This document shows, in pieces, positions 27,533 to 38,243 of a stretch of DNA of 64,000 nt. The DNA comes from Rhodospirillum rubrum ATCC 11170 (lineage in GTDB: Bacteria; Pseudomonadota; Alphaproteobacteria; Rhodospirillales; Rhodospirillaceae), in NCBI RefSeq assembly GCF_000013085.1, contig NC_007643.1:3667501-3731500 (forward strand). Reading direction: 5' to 3'. Position 1 is the first letter of the stretch, and every line of letters starts with the position of its first letter. The notes below the pieces were generated by a model. That model was not told the DNA's origin. It did no database searches and worked only from the letters and a program-made list of their open reading frames with translations. Position numbers and translations under genes: made by a program.

Positions 27533-29233
27533 ATGGAAAGTCGAACGGGCATGGGTGCGGTTTTAACCGAGGCGCCGAGGCGGACATCGACGCGACGTGT
27601 GGTTCTTACCCTGTTGGCCGGCTTGACCGGCTGCGCCCATCCCGCACCGCTGGCGTCCACCGCCCTTCCGCAGGCGACAGCGGTTTCGCACAGTGGCAAA
27701 ATCCCGCCGACCGCCGTTTGGACGGTGCCCTCCGCCTTCGACAAGGGGCTGCGCGGCGAGACCGAGGACTTGTTCTCCTATGGCTACGGCGCCATTGCCG
27801 ACCGCTATATCGACGAAGTGAACCTGCGGGAACTGGGCGTCGAGGGCTTGAGCGGCCTGACCAGCCTTGATCCGGCGATCACCGTCGCCCCGGTGGGGGC
27901 GATGCTCGATGTCTATCGGAACGGCACGGTCGTCGGCCGCTTTCCGCTGGCCGGGGCCCGCGACTCGGCGGGTTGGGGCGTCTTGACCGCCAATGTGGTG
28001 ATGCTGGCGCGCGATTTGTCGCCAAGCCTGAACGCCAGCGATCCCGAAGAGATCTATCAGGCGATCTTCACCTCGGCGCTCGGCGGCCTTGATCCCTTTT
28101 CACGCTACGCCAGCCGCGACGATGCCGAGGTCAACCGCGGCCAACGCAACGGCTTTGGCGGCATCGGCGTCATGTACGACGTGGGTGGACGCGGCGCGAC
28201 CATCACCCAGGTCATGCCCGGCACCCCGGCCGCCGATGCCCGCTTGCGCCTGGGCGACGTCATCGTCGCGGTGAATGGTCAGAGCACCCGGGGGGCCACA
28301 CGCCACGATCTGCGCGAATGGCTGCGCGGACCGACCAGCAGCGAGGTCACCTTGACCCTTGTCAGCGCCGACACGCCGACCGAACGCACGCTGACCCTGA
28401 CCCGCGCCCTGATCATCATGCCCACCGTCGACCTCCATCTCGACGAAGGCGTCGGTTTCATCACCGTCTCAAGCTTCAACCAGGGCACGACGACGCGGGT
28501 CGCCGAAGCCATCGGCGAGGCCCGCCGACAGTTGGGCGCCGATCTGCGCGGGCTGGTCATCGATCTGCGCGGCAATCCCGGCGGCCTGCTTGATCAGGCG
28601 GTGACGATGAGCGACCTGTTCCTTGACACCGGCCCCATCGTCTCGACTCGCGGCCGCAATCCCGACGCCCGACAGTTCTATGCCTCGAGCGGCGGCGATA
28701 TCGCCCAGAATTTGCCGATCGTCGCCCTGATCGACGGCGACAGCGCCTCGGCCGCCGAAATCGTCGCCGCCGCCTTGCAAGACAACGGCCGGGCGGTGGT
28801 GATCGGCACCTCGTCGTTTGGCAAAGGCACGGTGCAAACCCTGATCCAATTGCCCAATGGCGGCGAATTGACCCTGACGTGGTCGCGCTTCCACAGCCCC
28901 TCGGGCTATGTCCTTCATGGCCTGGGCGTGCTGCCGGTCGCCTGCACCAGCGGCATCGCCGAGGCCAGCCGCGAGGATGGCGCGCCGGCCGACAAGGTGC
29001 TGACCACCATGCGCCGCGACCAGTCGGAAATCGCCGCGCATGTCGCCTTGTGGCGCCAAACCGACATGCGCGACGCCAGCCGCCGTCTGGCGCTGCGCGA
29101 CGCCTGCCCGGCCGAACACCACCCGCGCGCCCTGATCGACGAAACGGTAGCCCGCAAGCTGATCGCCGACCAGGGGCTTTATGGCCGCGCCCTGCGCCTG
29201 ACCGCCCCGGCCCAATCGGCCAGCGGACTGTGA
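27533..29233 (+). CDS. S41 family C-terminal processing protease, probable lipoprotein
   Basis: 566 residues. The N-terminus has a basic stretch, a hydrophobic core (VVLTLLAGLTGC) and a lipobox LTGC, so it is probably anchored in a membrane as a lipoprotein and acts in the periplasm. A PDZ domain (GGIGVMYDVGGRGATITQVM, then GDVIVAVNGQ) precedes the S41 protease core with VIDLRGNPGGLLDQAV, the nucleophile block GDSASAAEIVAAAL (Ser near residue 406) and the Lys in TSSFGKGTVQTL. It cleaves C-terminal tails of periplasmic proteins. The start is ambiguous between 27533 and 27551. Single gene between rnr and rpmG. Confidence 0.9.
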   Translation: MESRTGMGAVLTEAPRRTSTRRVVLTLLAGLTGCAHPAPLASTALPQATAVSHSGKIPPTAVWTVPSAFDKGLRGETEDLFSYGYGAIADRYIDEVNLRELGVEGLSGLTSLDPAITVAPVGAMLDVYRNGTVVGRFPLAGARDSAGWGVLTANVVMLARDLSPSLNASDPEEIYQAIFTSALGGLDPFSRYASRDDAEVNRGQRNGFGGIGVMYDVGGRGATITQVMPGTPAADARLRLGDVIVAVNGQSTRGATRHDLREWLRGPTSSEVTLTLVSADTPTERTLTLTRALIIMPTVDLHLDEGVGFITVSSFNQGTTTRVAEAIGEARRQLGADLRGLVIDLRGNPGGLLDQAVTMSDLFLDTGPIVSTRGRNPDARQFYASSGGDIAQNLPIVALIDGDSASAAEIVAAALQDNGRAVVIGTSSFGKGTVQTLIQLPNGGELTLTWSRFHSPSGYVLHGLGVLPVACTSGIAEASREDGAPADKVLTTMRRDQSEIAAHVALWRQTDMRDASRRLALRDACPAEHHPRALIDETVARKLIADQGLYGRALRLTAPAQSASGL

Positions 29234-29270
29234 GCGCGGGTTTTCGCTGTGATATGAGTCGCCTAAACGC

Positions 29271-29298
29271 TTGACATCGCCGCCGCGGTGGCTATTCT
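29271..29298 (+). promoter_or_regulatory. Sigma70-type promoter for rpmG
   Basis: TTGACA at 29271, 16-bp spacer, TATTCT at 29293. This is one of the best -35/-10 pairs in the window, 48 bp before the ribosomal protein start. Confidence 0.7.
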
Positions 29299-29345
29299 CC
29301 GCCGCTCAAATCGTCATTGCTCTTTTTAGGAACGGGGTTCAGGCC

Positions 29346-29513
29346 ATGGCCAAACCTGCCACCATTCTGGTGAAGCTGGAAAGCACCGCGGATACGGGCT
29401 ACTTCTACGTGGTCAAGAAGAACCCCCGCAAGACCACCAACAAGCTCGAATTCAACAAGTACGACCCCCGGGTGCGCAAGCACGTCCCCTTCCGCGAGAC
29501 CAAGCTGAAGTAG
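29346..29513 (+). CDS. rpmG: 50S ribosomal protein L33
   Basis: 55-residue ribosomal protein, highly recognisable: [18 protein letters not shown], then [18 protein letters not shown] and the ending [10 protein letters not shown]. This is the cysteine-free (zinc-independent) form of L33. It is preceded by a good sigma70 promoter and followed by a bidirectional terminator, so it is a monocistronic unit. Confidence 0.97.
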
Positions 29514-29635
29514 GGACCGGCGCGCCGCGCGCCATCCTTCGCTTGGCATCAAAAGCCCCGGGCCAAACAACCGTGATTTGGCCTGCGGATCTTGATCCCG
29601 ATCGAAGACGATGGCGTGGGGATGCCCGACAAAAC

Positions 29636-29669
29636 AAAAAGGCCGCTCCCGGCAAGGGACGGCCTTTTT
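29636..29669. terminator. Bidirectional rho-independent terminator between rpmG and divK
   Basis: AAAAAGGCC and GGCCTTTTT form the outer stem; G-C and TCCC/GGGA extend it with one bulged base, with a GGCAA loop. A-run on one side and T-run on the other let it stop both convergent genes. Confidence 0.9.
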
Positions 29670-29706
29670 GTTTGTTCGGCTTTCAGAGAGGCGGCGGACC
29701 GCTGGA

Positions 29707-30075
29707 TCAGGCGGCCAGGAATCGGGCAACCGTTTGCAGGAAGCCCGCCACCGAAATCGGTTTGGCGACATAGCCGTCACAGCCGCCCTCGCGGATTTTC
29801 TCCTCGTCCCCCTTCATGGCGAAGGCGGTCACGGCGATCACCGGAATCGCTTTCAGATCCCCATCGTCCTTAAGCATCCGCGTGACCTCCAGCCCCGAAA
29901 CCTCGGGGAGCTGAATATCCATCAAGATCAGATCGGGTCGATGGGCGCGCGCGAGGTCAACGACCTTGCGCCCGTCATTAGTCTGTACGGTATCGTACCC
30001 ACTCGCCTGAAGAAGATCATTGAAGAGCTTCATATTCAACTCATTGTCTTCAACGATCAGAATGGTTTTTGCCAT
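29707..30075 (-). CDS. divK: Single-domain response regulator DivK
   Basis: 122-residue stand-alone receiver domain. It begins [18 protein letters not shown], has phospho-acceptor D53 in [13 protein letters not shown], and contains [18 protein letters not shown] and AKPIS, matching Caulobacter DivK almost block for block from memory. In that organism DivK is phosphorylated by DivJ, dephosphorylated by PleC, and controls CckA-CtrA signalling and asymmetric division. ATG at 30075 chosen; an upstream in-frame ATG at 30087 is possible. The DUF423 gene is 100 bp upstream on the same strand; no diguanylate cyclase pleD gene follows. Confidence 0.95.
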   Translation of the reverse strand: MAKTILIVEDNELNMKLFNDLLQASGYDTVQTNDGRKVVDLARAHRPDLILMDIQLPEVSGLEVTRMLKDDGDLKAIPVIAVTAFAMKGDEEKIREGGCDGYVAKPISVAGFLQTVARFLAA

Positions 30076-30175
30076 TGGCTGGCCCATGATTTCAAGATGG
30101 TCCTCCCCGCCGGACGACCTTTGACCGGCATGATGGGGATGGAAGAAGACCCTGTCAAACGACAGGTCAGGGGTG

Positions 30176-30559
30176 TCAAGCGCCGCGCCGCGCCCGCAGA
30201 CCGATCCACGCCAGAACACCCCAGCCCAGCAGCATGGCGCTACCGCCCAAGGGCGCCACGGGGCCCGCCGGCCAGCCCAGAAGGGCGATCGCGCTCAGCG
30301 CGCCGCAAAACAGCACCACCCCGGCCAGATGCAGCCACCCCGCCACCGCGACCAGCCGCCCTCCCACGCCGCGCTCAGCAAGCCAGGCGCAGACGACCAG
30401 GGCGAAAGCCCCATACATCTGATACCGCGCCGATTTTTCCATCAAGCCCACGCCGTGGGCGTCTCCCAGGGCGCTGAGCGCATGGGCGGCGAAGGCGCCG
30501 CTGGCGATGGACAAAAAGGCGTTGAGGCCGGCCAAAGCCAGCCAGGACCCCCAGCGCAT
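30176..30559 (-). CDS. DUF423 family inner-membrane protein
   Basis: 127 residues with four hydrophobic helices, matching the small YgdD-like DUF423 family. It contains the conserved block [11 protein letters not shown] (Gly-Ala-Phe-Ala-His) near residue 20, [12 protein letters not shown] near 45, and the last helix [17 protein letters not shown]. The start at 30559 has AGGAG 7 bases upstream. Function unknown. It is followed on the same strand by divK after 100 bp and could share its message. Confidence 0.9.
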   Translation of the reverse strand: MRWGSWLALAGLNAFLSIASGAFAAHALSALGDAHGVGLMEKSARYQMYGAFALVVCAWLAERGVGGRLVAVAGWLHLAGVVLFCGALSAIALLGWPAGPVAPLGGSAMLLGWGVLAWIGLRARRGA

Positions 30560-30603
30560 GAAGGATCTCCTCTGTAAGAGCGCAAATCCCGAGTCATTTA
30601 AAC

Positions 30604-30625
30604 CAAAGTGCGCGAAAGCACTTTG
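30604..30625. repeat. Perfect 8-bp hairpin before the DUF423 gene
   Basis: CAAAGTGC and GCACTTTG flank a six-base loop (GCGAAA). It lies about 45 bp upstream of the DUF423 start, so it could fold in that leader; no T-run follows on either strand. Confidence 0.5.
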
Positions 30626-30655
30626 CTCCCCTCTCAGGATCCTGGAGCGGCACAC

Positions 30656-30685
30656 GAAAAAGGGCGGTGCCCAAGGGACACCGCC
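30656..30685 (-). terminator. Rho-independent terminator reading leftward
   Basis: On the minus strand GGCGGTG-T-CCC-TT-GGG-CACCGCC folds into a 10-bp stem with one bulge, followed by C and five T. It would end a message coming from the 58-codon gene at 30959-31135. It also insulates the DUF423 and divK genes. Confidence 0.75.
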
Positions 30686-30899
30686 AAAGTACGCGCTCTT
30701 GAGGAAAAAGAGGATACCGATGCCATCAGGCGCTTTCCGCGGCCGGACCGGCCTTGGCGAACGCCCTTCGACGGCATAGGAACATCCGGCGAGCCAATCG
30801 GTTCCCGCGCCGGCCAAGCGGGCGGGATATTGTGACGAGACGCCAAACGGGCGACCGCCTCGCGGCGGGAGGCGCGCCCTTCGCCCTTTTCCGGGCCGC
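30686..30899. other. Non-coding stretch after the small DUF2442-like gene
   Basis: Apart from the terminator at its left end I see no gene, RNA or clear promoter here. Short open frames cross the terminator or lack start signals and family similarity. Confidence 0.5.
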
Positions 30900-30967
30900 G
30901 ATGGCGGCGACCTCAGGTCGCGATGGCGGGGCGACCTCAGGTCGCGCTGGCGAGGCGCTCAGGTCGC
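30900..30967 (-). repeat. Three tandem 22-24 bp units that include the gene's stop codon
   Basis: Reading leftward, three units begin GCGACCTGAG: 30967-30946 (22 bp, contains the last sense codons and TGA of the small gene), 30945-30922 (24 bp) and 30921-30900 (22 bp). Units 2 and 3 share GCGACCTGAGGTCGC, itself a near-palindrome, followed by a GCCATC end. They look like copies of the gene end. Confidence 0.75.
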
Positions 30968-31135
30968 CAGGGAGGTTTCCCAGGCATCGCGCTCGGCCGG
31001 CGCGGCGCGCAGCGCCTGCTCGACCAAGGCCCGGGGCAGACGGATGGTCCGCCCCTCCACGACCAAAGCCAAATTATCCCCGTCCACGGCAAAGCCCTGG
31101 ACACGATCGAACCGTGATGGTGGAAACAGCCCCAT
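30959..31135 (-). CDS. 58-residue DUF2442-like protein
   Basis: Short gene, 58 codons plus stop. It starts MGLFPPSRFDRVQGFAVDG and continues with LALVVEGRTIRLPRALVEQ and AAPAERDAWETS. The pattern of a hydrophobic strand, GRTIRLP, then a helix with A-x-x-A-E-R-x-x-W resembles DUF2442, a small family often found beside other short proteins or toxin-antitoxin genes. It has an excellent SD (GGGGGAG 7 bases before the ATG) and a rho-independent terminator about 270 bp downstream. Its leader is long, structured and partly AT-rich. Confidence in coding is good, in the family moderate. Confidence 0.7.
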   Translation of the reverse strand: MGLFPPSRFDRVQGFAVDGDNLALVVEGRTIRLPRALVEQALRAAPAERDAWETSLAT

Positions 31136-31542
31136 GGCACTCTCCCCCTTTTTATGGATCTTCCGCCCGATTCCCCCGGCGCCCCTTGGGCACGCCCGGG
31201 ACTTGAACCGGCCTTACAGACAAGGATCCTACGCGGCAAATTCGCAACCACCAGTGAAATGAATGCGACAGCGCCCGTCAAGCCCTTATGAAACTTTAAT
31301 TATTCTAAACCGCGCACCGGACCGGCCGTCCGACACGTCGATCAAGCGGCGAAGCCCCCCTGACGACAGGCGGGGTTGGAAGGCGGCCAAAAGGCCGGAG
31401 GGTGGGGTTGGGAAAGCGGCCGACTCGCAAGCGGGCTTGAGCGTGGCGCGGATTTCTCGGCGTGAGAGGACAGGCTTTGCCTGATCGCGCGAAAACGCCT
31501 GGGCCGGAGGGGTGCGCCCCTGATCGGCTCGGGCGGCTGACC
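31136..31542. other. 407-bp intergenic region, probable leader of the small gene
   Basis: Contains an AT-rich patch near 31290-31310 and, on the minus strand, TTGACG at about 31278 without a good -10 partner. A GC-rich hairpin lies near 31180-31200. A stretch near 31200 resembles a tRNA T-arm but does not extend to a cloverleaf. I see no gene. Confidence 0.4.
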
Positions 31543-32034
31543 TTAGGCCGTGGGCCCCAGGCGAGCGACCGTCGCATCATAGTCGAAGTCTTCGTCAAGG
31601 AAATGATCGGCCGGCAAGGGCGCCTGGAACGACAACCCCGCTTGCGGCGCGACGTTGATCTCGATCAGCGCCGCTTTGGCCTCGCTGACCGCGCGGCGCC
31701 AGATGACGCCGATGTCGATCCGGTCGATCATGCCCGGGGTGATCGTATCAAGCAGAAGATTATGCCAGGAGACCACCTCGCTCCGCCACCGCGCCCGGTC
31801 CGGCGCCTCGGGGGCGGACATCGCCATGATCACCCGTACACAGATCTGGCGCACAAGGCTGGTCGCTTCACGCAGTTCCGACCGTCCCATGTCCTCGATC
31901 TCTTCGGCGATATGCTCAAGATCCAAATCATCGGGAAGATCCCGACGGCTGCGTGACAAGGCCCTTAGTCCATCCGCCTGCTGTTGGCACCAGACGAACA
32001 GATCGGCTTCATAGGTTTTATGCTCCATCCCCAT
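31543..32034 (-). CDS. DUF29 domain protein
   Basis: 163 residues of the DUF29 family, common in cyanobacteria and alphaproteobacteria. The family pattern is clear: [19 protein letters not shown] at the start, then [19 protein letters not shown], and a helical remainder with [18 protein letters not shown]. No enzymatic residues can be assigned and the function is unknown. Start at 32034 with GGGGAG upstream; a second ATG two codons later is possible. It stands alone; the 285 bp before rnhB hold no recognisable gene. Confidence 0.88.
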   Translation of the reverse strand: MGMEHKTYEADLFVWCQQQADGLRALSRSRRDLPDDLDLEHIAEEIEDMGRSELREATSLVRQICVRVIMAMSAPEAPDRARWRSEVVSWHNLLLDTITPGMIDRIDIGVIWRRAVSEAKAALIEINVAPQAGLSFQAPLPADHFLDEDFDYDATVARLGPTA

Positions 32035-32319
32035 GGGTCATTCTCCCCTTATTGTTTCAGGGAACCGCCACCGGCCTTGCCCAGGCTGTTCCTGGCGCGG
32101 CAAGCCGACGGCCATGGTGTTTCCCCGCCTTGGCACGGCGCGGGGTTCACCTTGCGGATCATACAGGATGGCGCCGCGCTTAACAGCGTTTCCGCAGCCC
32201 TTTCCTCGCGCTCGGCCGGCCCCCCGGCCCTTGGACGGCCGGCGTTGACGGCGCCTTGGCAAGGGCTATGGTTGGCCCGGCCATTTCCGCTTTTTTCCCA
32301 GTCGCAAAGGATTTCCGCC

Positions 32320-32976
32320 ATGCCCGATCTTTCCCTGGAACGGGCCTGCGGCGGCCGGGTCGCCGGCGTTGACGAGGTGGGCCGGGGACCGCTGGCCGGA
32401 CCGGTGGTCGCCGCCGCCGTCGTCATCGATGCCGGACGCGCCGATCCCGCCCTGCTCGCCCGCCTTGATGATTCCAAGAAGCTGTCGGCCGCCCTGCGCC
32501 AACGGCTGGCTACGGCCCTGCTCGCCGATCCGGGGGTCGAGGTCGGCCTGGGCGAGGCCAGCGTCGCCGAGATCGACCGGATCAATATCCTTCAGGCCAC
32601 CTTCCTGGCGATGGGGCGGGCTTTGGCCAAACTGGCCCCCCCCGTCGATCTGGCCCTGGTCGACGGCAACCGCCTGCCGCCCCTGCCCTGCCCCGGTCAG
32701 GCCGTGGTTCGCGGCGACGGCCTGTCGCTGTCGATCGCGGCGGCCAGCATCGTCGCCAAGGTGCACCGCGACGCGGCCATGGCGACGCTGGCCCAGGCCC
32801 TCCCCGGCTATGGCTGGGAACGCAACGCCGGCTATGGCACGGCCGAGCATCTGGCGGCCCTCGATCGCCTGGGAGCGACGCCCCATCACCGCGCCTCCTT
32901 CGCCCCGGTGCGCGAGGCCCTTGCCCGATCAGCGCTCCCGGGGCATAAGTGTGTAACGGCCTTGACTTTTTCGTGA
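32320..32976 (+). CDS. rnhB: Ribonuclease HII
   Basis: RNase HII removes ribonucleotides from DNA and cleaves RNA in RNA-DNA hybrids. 218 residues. Catalytic carboxylates are visible: [19 protein letters not shown] near residue 17 (Asp-Glu), [12 protein letters not shown] with Asp near 115, and Asp in [19 protein letters not shown] is the C-terminal signature. ATG at 32320 has AAAGG upstream. It lies just before ccrM, an arrangement seen in other alphaproteobacteria; its last codons overlap the start of the ccrM promoter region. Confidence 0.95.
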   Translation: MPDLSLERACGGRVAGVDEVGRGPLAGPVVAAAVVIDAGRADPALLARLDDSKKLSAALRQRLATALLADPGVEVGLGEASVAEIDRINILQATFLAMGRALAKLAPPVDLALVDGNRLPPLPCPGQAVVRGDGLSLSIAAASIVAKVHRDAAMATLAQALPGYGWERNAGYGTAEHLAALDRLGATPHHRASFAPVREALARSALPGHKCVTALTFS

Positions 32977-33006
32977 TGCCACTAACCTAGATCCGGTGGC
33001 CGAGTC
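32962..33006 (+). promoter_or_regulatory. ccrM promoter region with a GANTC site
   Basis: TTGACT at 32962 is a plausible -35; the -10 is weak (TAACCT with a 15-bp spacer or ACCTAG with 17). GAGTC at 33002-33006, a CcrM target (GANTC), lies just downstream. In Caulobacter, methylation of GANTC sites in the ccrM leader shuts the promoter off; the same feedback is possible here. Confidence 0.45.
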
Positions 33007-33084
33007 GCAGCCGGACACCACATCCTGGGCTCCGGCCCTTTGGTTTGTCGTTTTCTCGTGATCGGCTCGCAAGCAATTGACTGA

Positions 33085-34233
<1,149 letters not shown>

Positions 34234-34236
34234 CGC

Positions 34237-34265
34237 GGGGGCGTGAAACCCGCTTCACGCTCCCC
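34237..34265. terminator. Strong hairpin between convergent ccrM and hemerythrin genes
   Basis: GGGGGCGTGAA pairs with TTCACGCTCCCC (11 bp including one G-T) around a six-base loop, starting 4 bp after the ccrM stop. The T-rich tail is weak (GTTCTAAGTCTTT), so termination is likely but not certain. Confidence 0.6.
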
Positions 34266-34268
34266 GTT

Positions 34269-34799
34269 CTAAGTCTTTGGCTGCGCCAAAGGTGGGCGCG
34301 GCGGGGCTGCCCTTTCGCGGCCTTCCAGGACATAGGTCTTATAGCGCATGTCCTGGCCGAGGACGTGGCGGACGAACCAATCCTTGAGCAGGTCGGCCAG
34401 GATTTCCGGCTCGATCGGGCCCTGGGGGATCAGGCTTTCGACCAGGGCGCCAAGGCCGCTTTCCAATTGGCGGTGTTCGGCGCGGTGGTCCTCAAGGCCG
34501 GGATAGCCAAGTTGGGCGAGGATCGCCTCTTCCCGAAGATTATGTTCGGCCTCCTGGTGGGCCAAGCGTTTGAGCGGGGCGATCAACGCCTCGGACACCG
34601 GCGCGATCTGATTGATAAGGGCCGCGCCCAGGTGATTGATTTCCTCCATCAGCCGGCGATGGTCATCGTCAAGCAAGGGATCGCCGACGCTGTAAACGTC
34701 AAGCCAGATCAGGGGGCGCCAAGGGGCGGCGCCTGTCCAAGGCGCGCCGCTCCGGGAAGCGGAGCGGCCATCGACGGCGGGGGAGGTGGATTTTTCCAT
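34269..34799 (-). CDS. Bacteriohemerythrin
   Basis: 176-residue protein with a hemerythrin-like four-helix bundle that binds O2 through a di-iron site. Expected ligands fall in DDDHRRLMEEINHL, HQEAEHNLREEAIL, HRAEHRQLE and WFVRHVLGQDMRYKTYV. The first ~30 residues (Ser/Ala/Gly-rich) are an unstructured extension. Start ATG at 34799. It is 60 bp behind cheZ on the same strand and probably in the same message, which suggests oxygen supply or sensing tied to motility. Confidence 0.9.
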   Translation of the reverse strand: MEKSTSPAVDGRSASRSGAPWTGAAPWRPLIWLDVYSVGDPLLDDDHRRLMEEINHLGAALINQIAPVSEALIAPLKRLAHQEAEHNLREEAILAQLGYPGLEDHRAEHRQLESGLGALVESLIPQGPIEPEILADLLKDWFVRHVLGQDMRYKTYVLEGRERAAPPRPPLAQPKT

Positions 34800-34859
34800 G
34801 AGATCACCCCGAAGGAAAAGGGAGACACCAAACCGGCGAGCGGCGGAAAAGCCCGGTGA

Positions 34860-35630
34860 TCAGCCAAACAGCCGGTCGATCTCGTCCTGACTGATCCCCT
34901 TGCCAACGTCCTGGGGCCCATTGAGAAGGCGGTTGTCGCCAGCGGCGATCATCGGCGGATCCTCTTCCAGATCGCGGAAGCTTTCCCGGCCCCAGATCGC
35001 CATCATCTTGTCGACTCGTTCTTCGACGAATTTCATGGTGTTGACCACCTTGGTGATACGCTGGCCGGTCAGATCCTGGAAATTACAGGCTTCGAACACC
35101 GAGACGGTCATCTCTTGAATTTCGTCGGCCAACTGGCGGATGAAACTGTCTTGCTCCTGGGCCTGGATCTGCGCCGCCGTGGTGGCGATCTTTTCGATCG
35201 TATCAAGGATCGTCTCGGTGGCGCTCTCGGTGGCGGAAACCACGGCGTCAAGTTCATTGGCCACCGTGGTCAGACGATCGCCCTCATCGCCCTGTGCCCG
35301 CAGCAAGGCGATCTCTTTTTTCGTCGTTTCGATGCTATGGGCAAGGGAATTCAGCTCAATCTTGAGGATGCGAACCTCGGTCCGCTCCTCCTTCTTGCGC
35401 GCGACCGCCGCCGTCGGGGTTTCCTCGGGGGGAAGCATCGGGAGGGCAGCCGCACCCGCCGCCACCTGCAACCCGACCACCTTGCGATCAAGATCGCGGA
35501 CCTCACCGCGAAGCGCCTGAAGCGTCTCGAGGATCTCGGCGAGCCCGCCGCCCTCGTCCTTTCCCCCGCCACCGGAGCGCCGCATCTGACGCTCGGCAGT
35601 AAACAGCTTCGTCTTATCGCGATGCGGCAT
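34860..35630 (-). CDS. cheZ: Protein phosphatase CheZ
   Basis: CheZ dephosphorylates CheY-P and terminates chemotaxis signals. 256 residues. The catalytic helix region is clear: QDSFIRQLADEIQEMTVS, then the hallmark ACNFQDLTGQRITKVVNTM containing the catalytic Gln. The C-terminal peptide ISQDEIDRLFG is the CheY-binding tail. The middle is a long predicted coiled coil (residues ~85-165). No other che genes are in the window. It diverges from the PAS histidine kinase; a 10-bp perfect palindrome (GGGTATACCC, 35709-35718) lies in the shared upstream region. Confidence 0.93.
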   Translation of the reverse strand: MPHRDKTKLFTAERQMRRSGGGGKDEGGGLAEILETLQALRGEVRDLDRKVVGLQVAAGAAALPMLPPEETPTAAVARKKEERTEVRILKIELNSLAHSIETTKKEIALLRAQGDEGDRLTTVANELDAVVSATESATETILDTIEKIATTAAQIQAQEQDSFIRQLADEIQEMTVSVFEACNFQDLTGQRITKVVNTMKFVEERVDKMMAIWGRESFRDLEEDPPMIAAGDNRLLNGPQDVGKGISQDEIDRLFG

Positions 35631-35708
35631 TTCTAATGTAATCCTATGACTTGATCCCGGCGGAAATCATCTTCTGTCGGCGGCAGAGCTAGGTCAACCT
35701 ATTCGCTT

Positions 35709-35718
35709 GGGTATACCC
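35709..35718. promoter_or_regulatory. 10-bp palindrome between cheZ and the PAS kinase
   Basis: GGGTATACCC is a perfect palindrome in the divergent upstream region, about 80 bp before cheZ and 150 bp before the kinase. It could be an operator; no regulator can be assigned. Confidence 0.35.
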
Positions 35719-35868
35719 ATCCTTGGTTGGTTTCTTTTTCTTAAAAACACCGTCAATGACCGAAGAGTCTGTTAAAATCCTGTCTTGAGAAAGTCATATC
35801 AGTGAAATTCCCGAATCAGGCGAGAGAGGACTCCCTCCAACCCTTCGGATGAAACCCATGGGACTGCC

Positions 35869-38205
<2,337 letters not shown>

Positions 38206-38243
38206 AAGGTCCACCGCCCCGCGCGGATCGGACGGCCGTATCG

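Noticed and set aside
30900-30967. CRISPR array
   Set aside because: Three units of 22-24 bp with no unique spacers between them; this is a simple tandem repeat. No cas genes are in the window.
30754-31206. 150-codon plus-strand frame across the tandem repeats
   Set aside because: It runs antisense through the small DUF2442-like gene and its repeats and has low-complexity Arg/Ala/Pro composition.
31150-31260. Possible tRNA gene near 31200 on the minus strand
   Set aside because: Only a T-arm-like element is present; no acceptor stem or anticodon arm could be paired.
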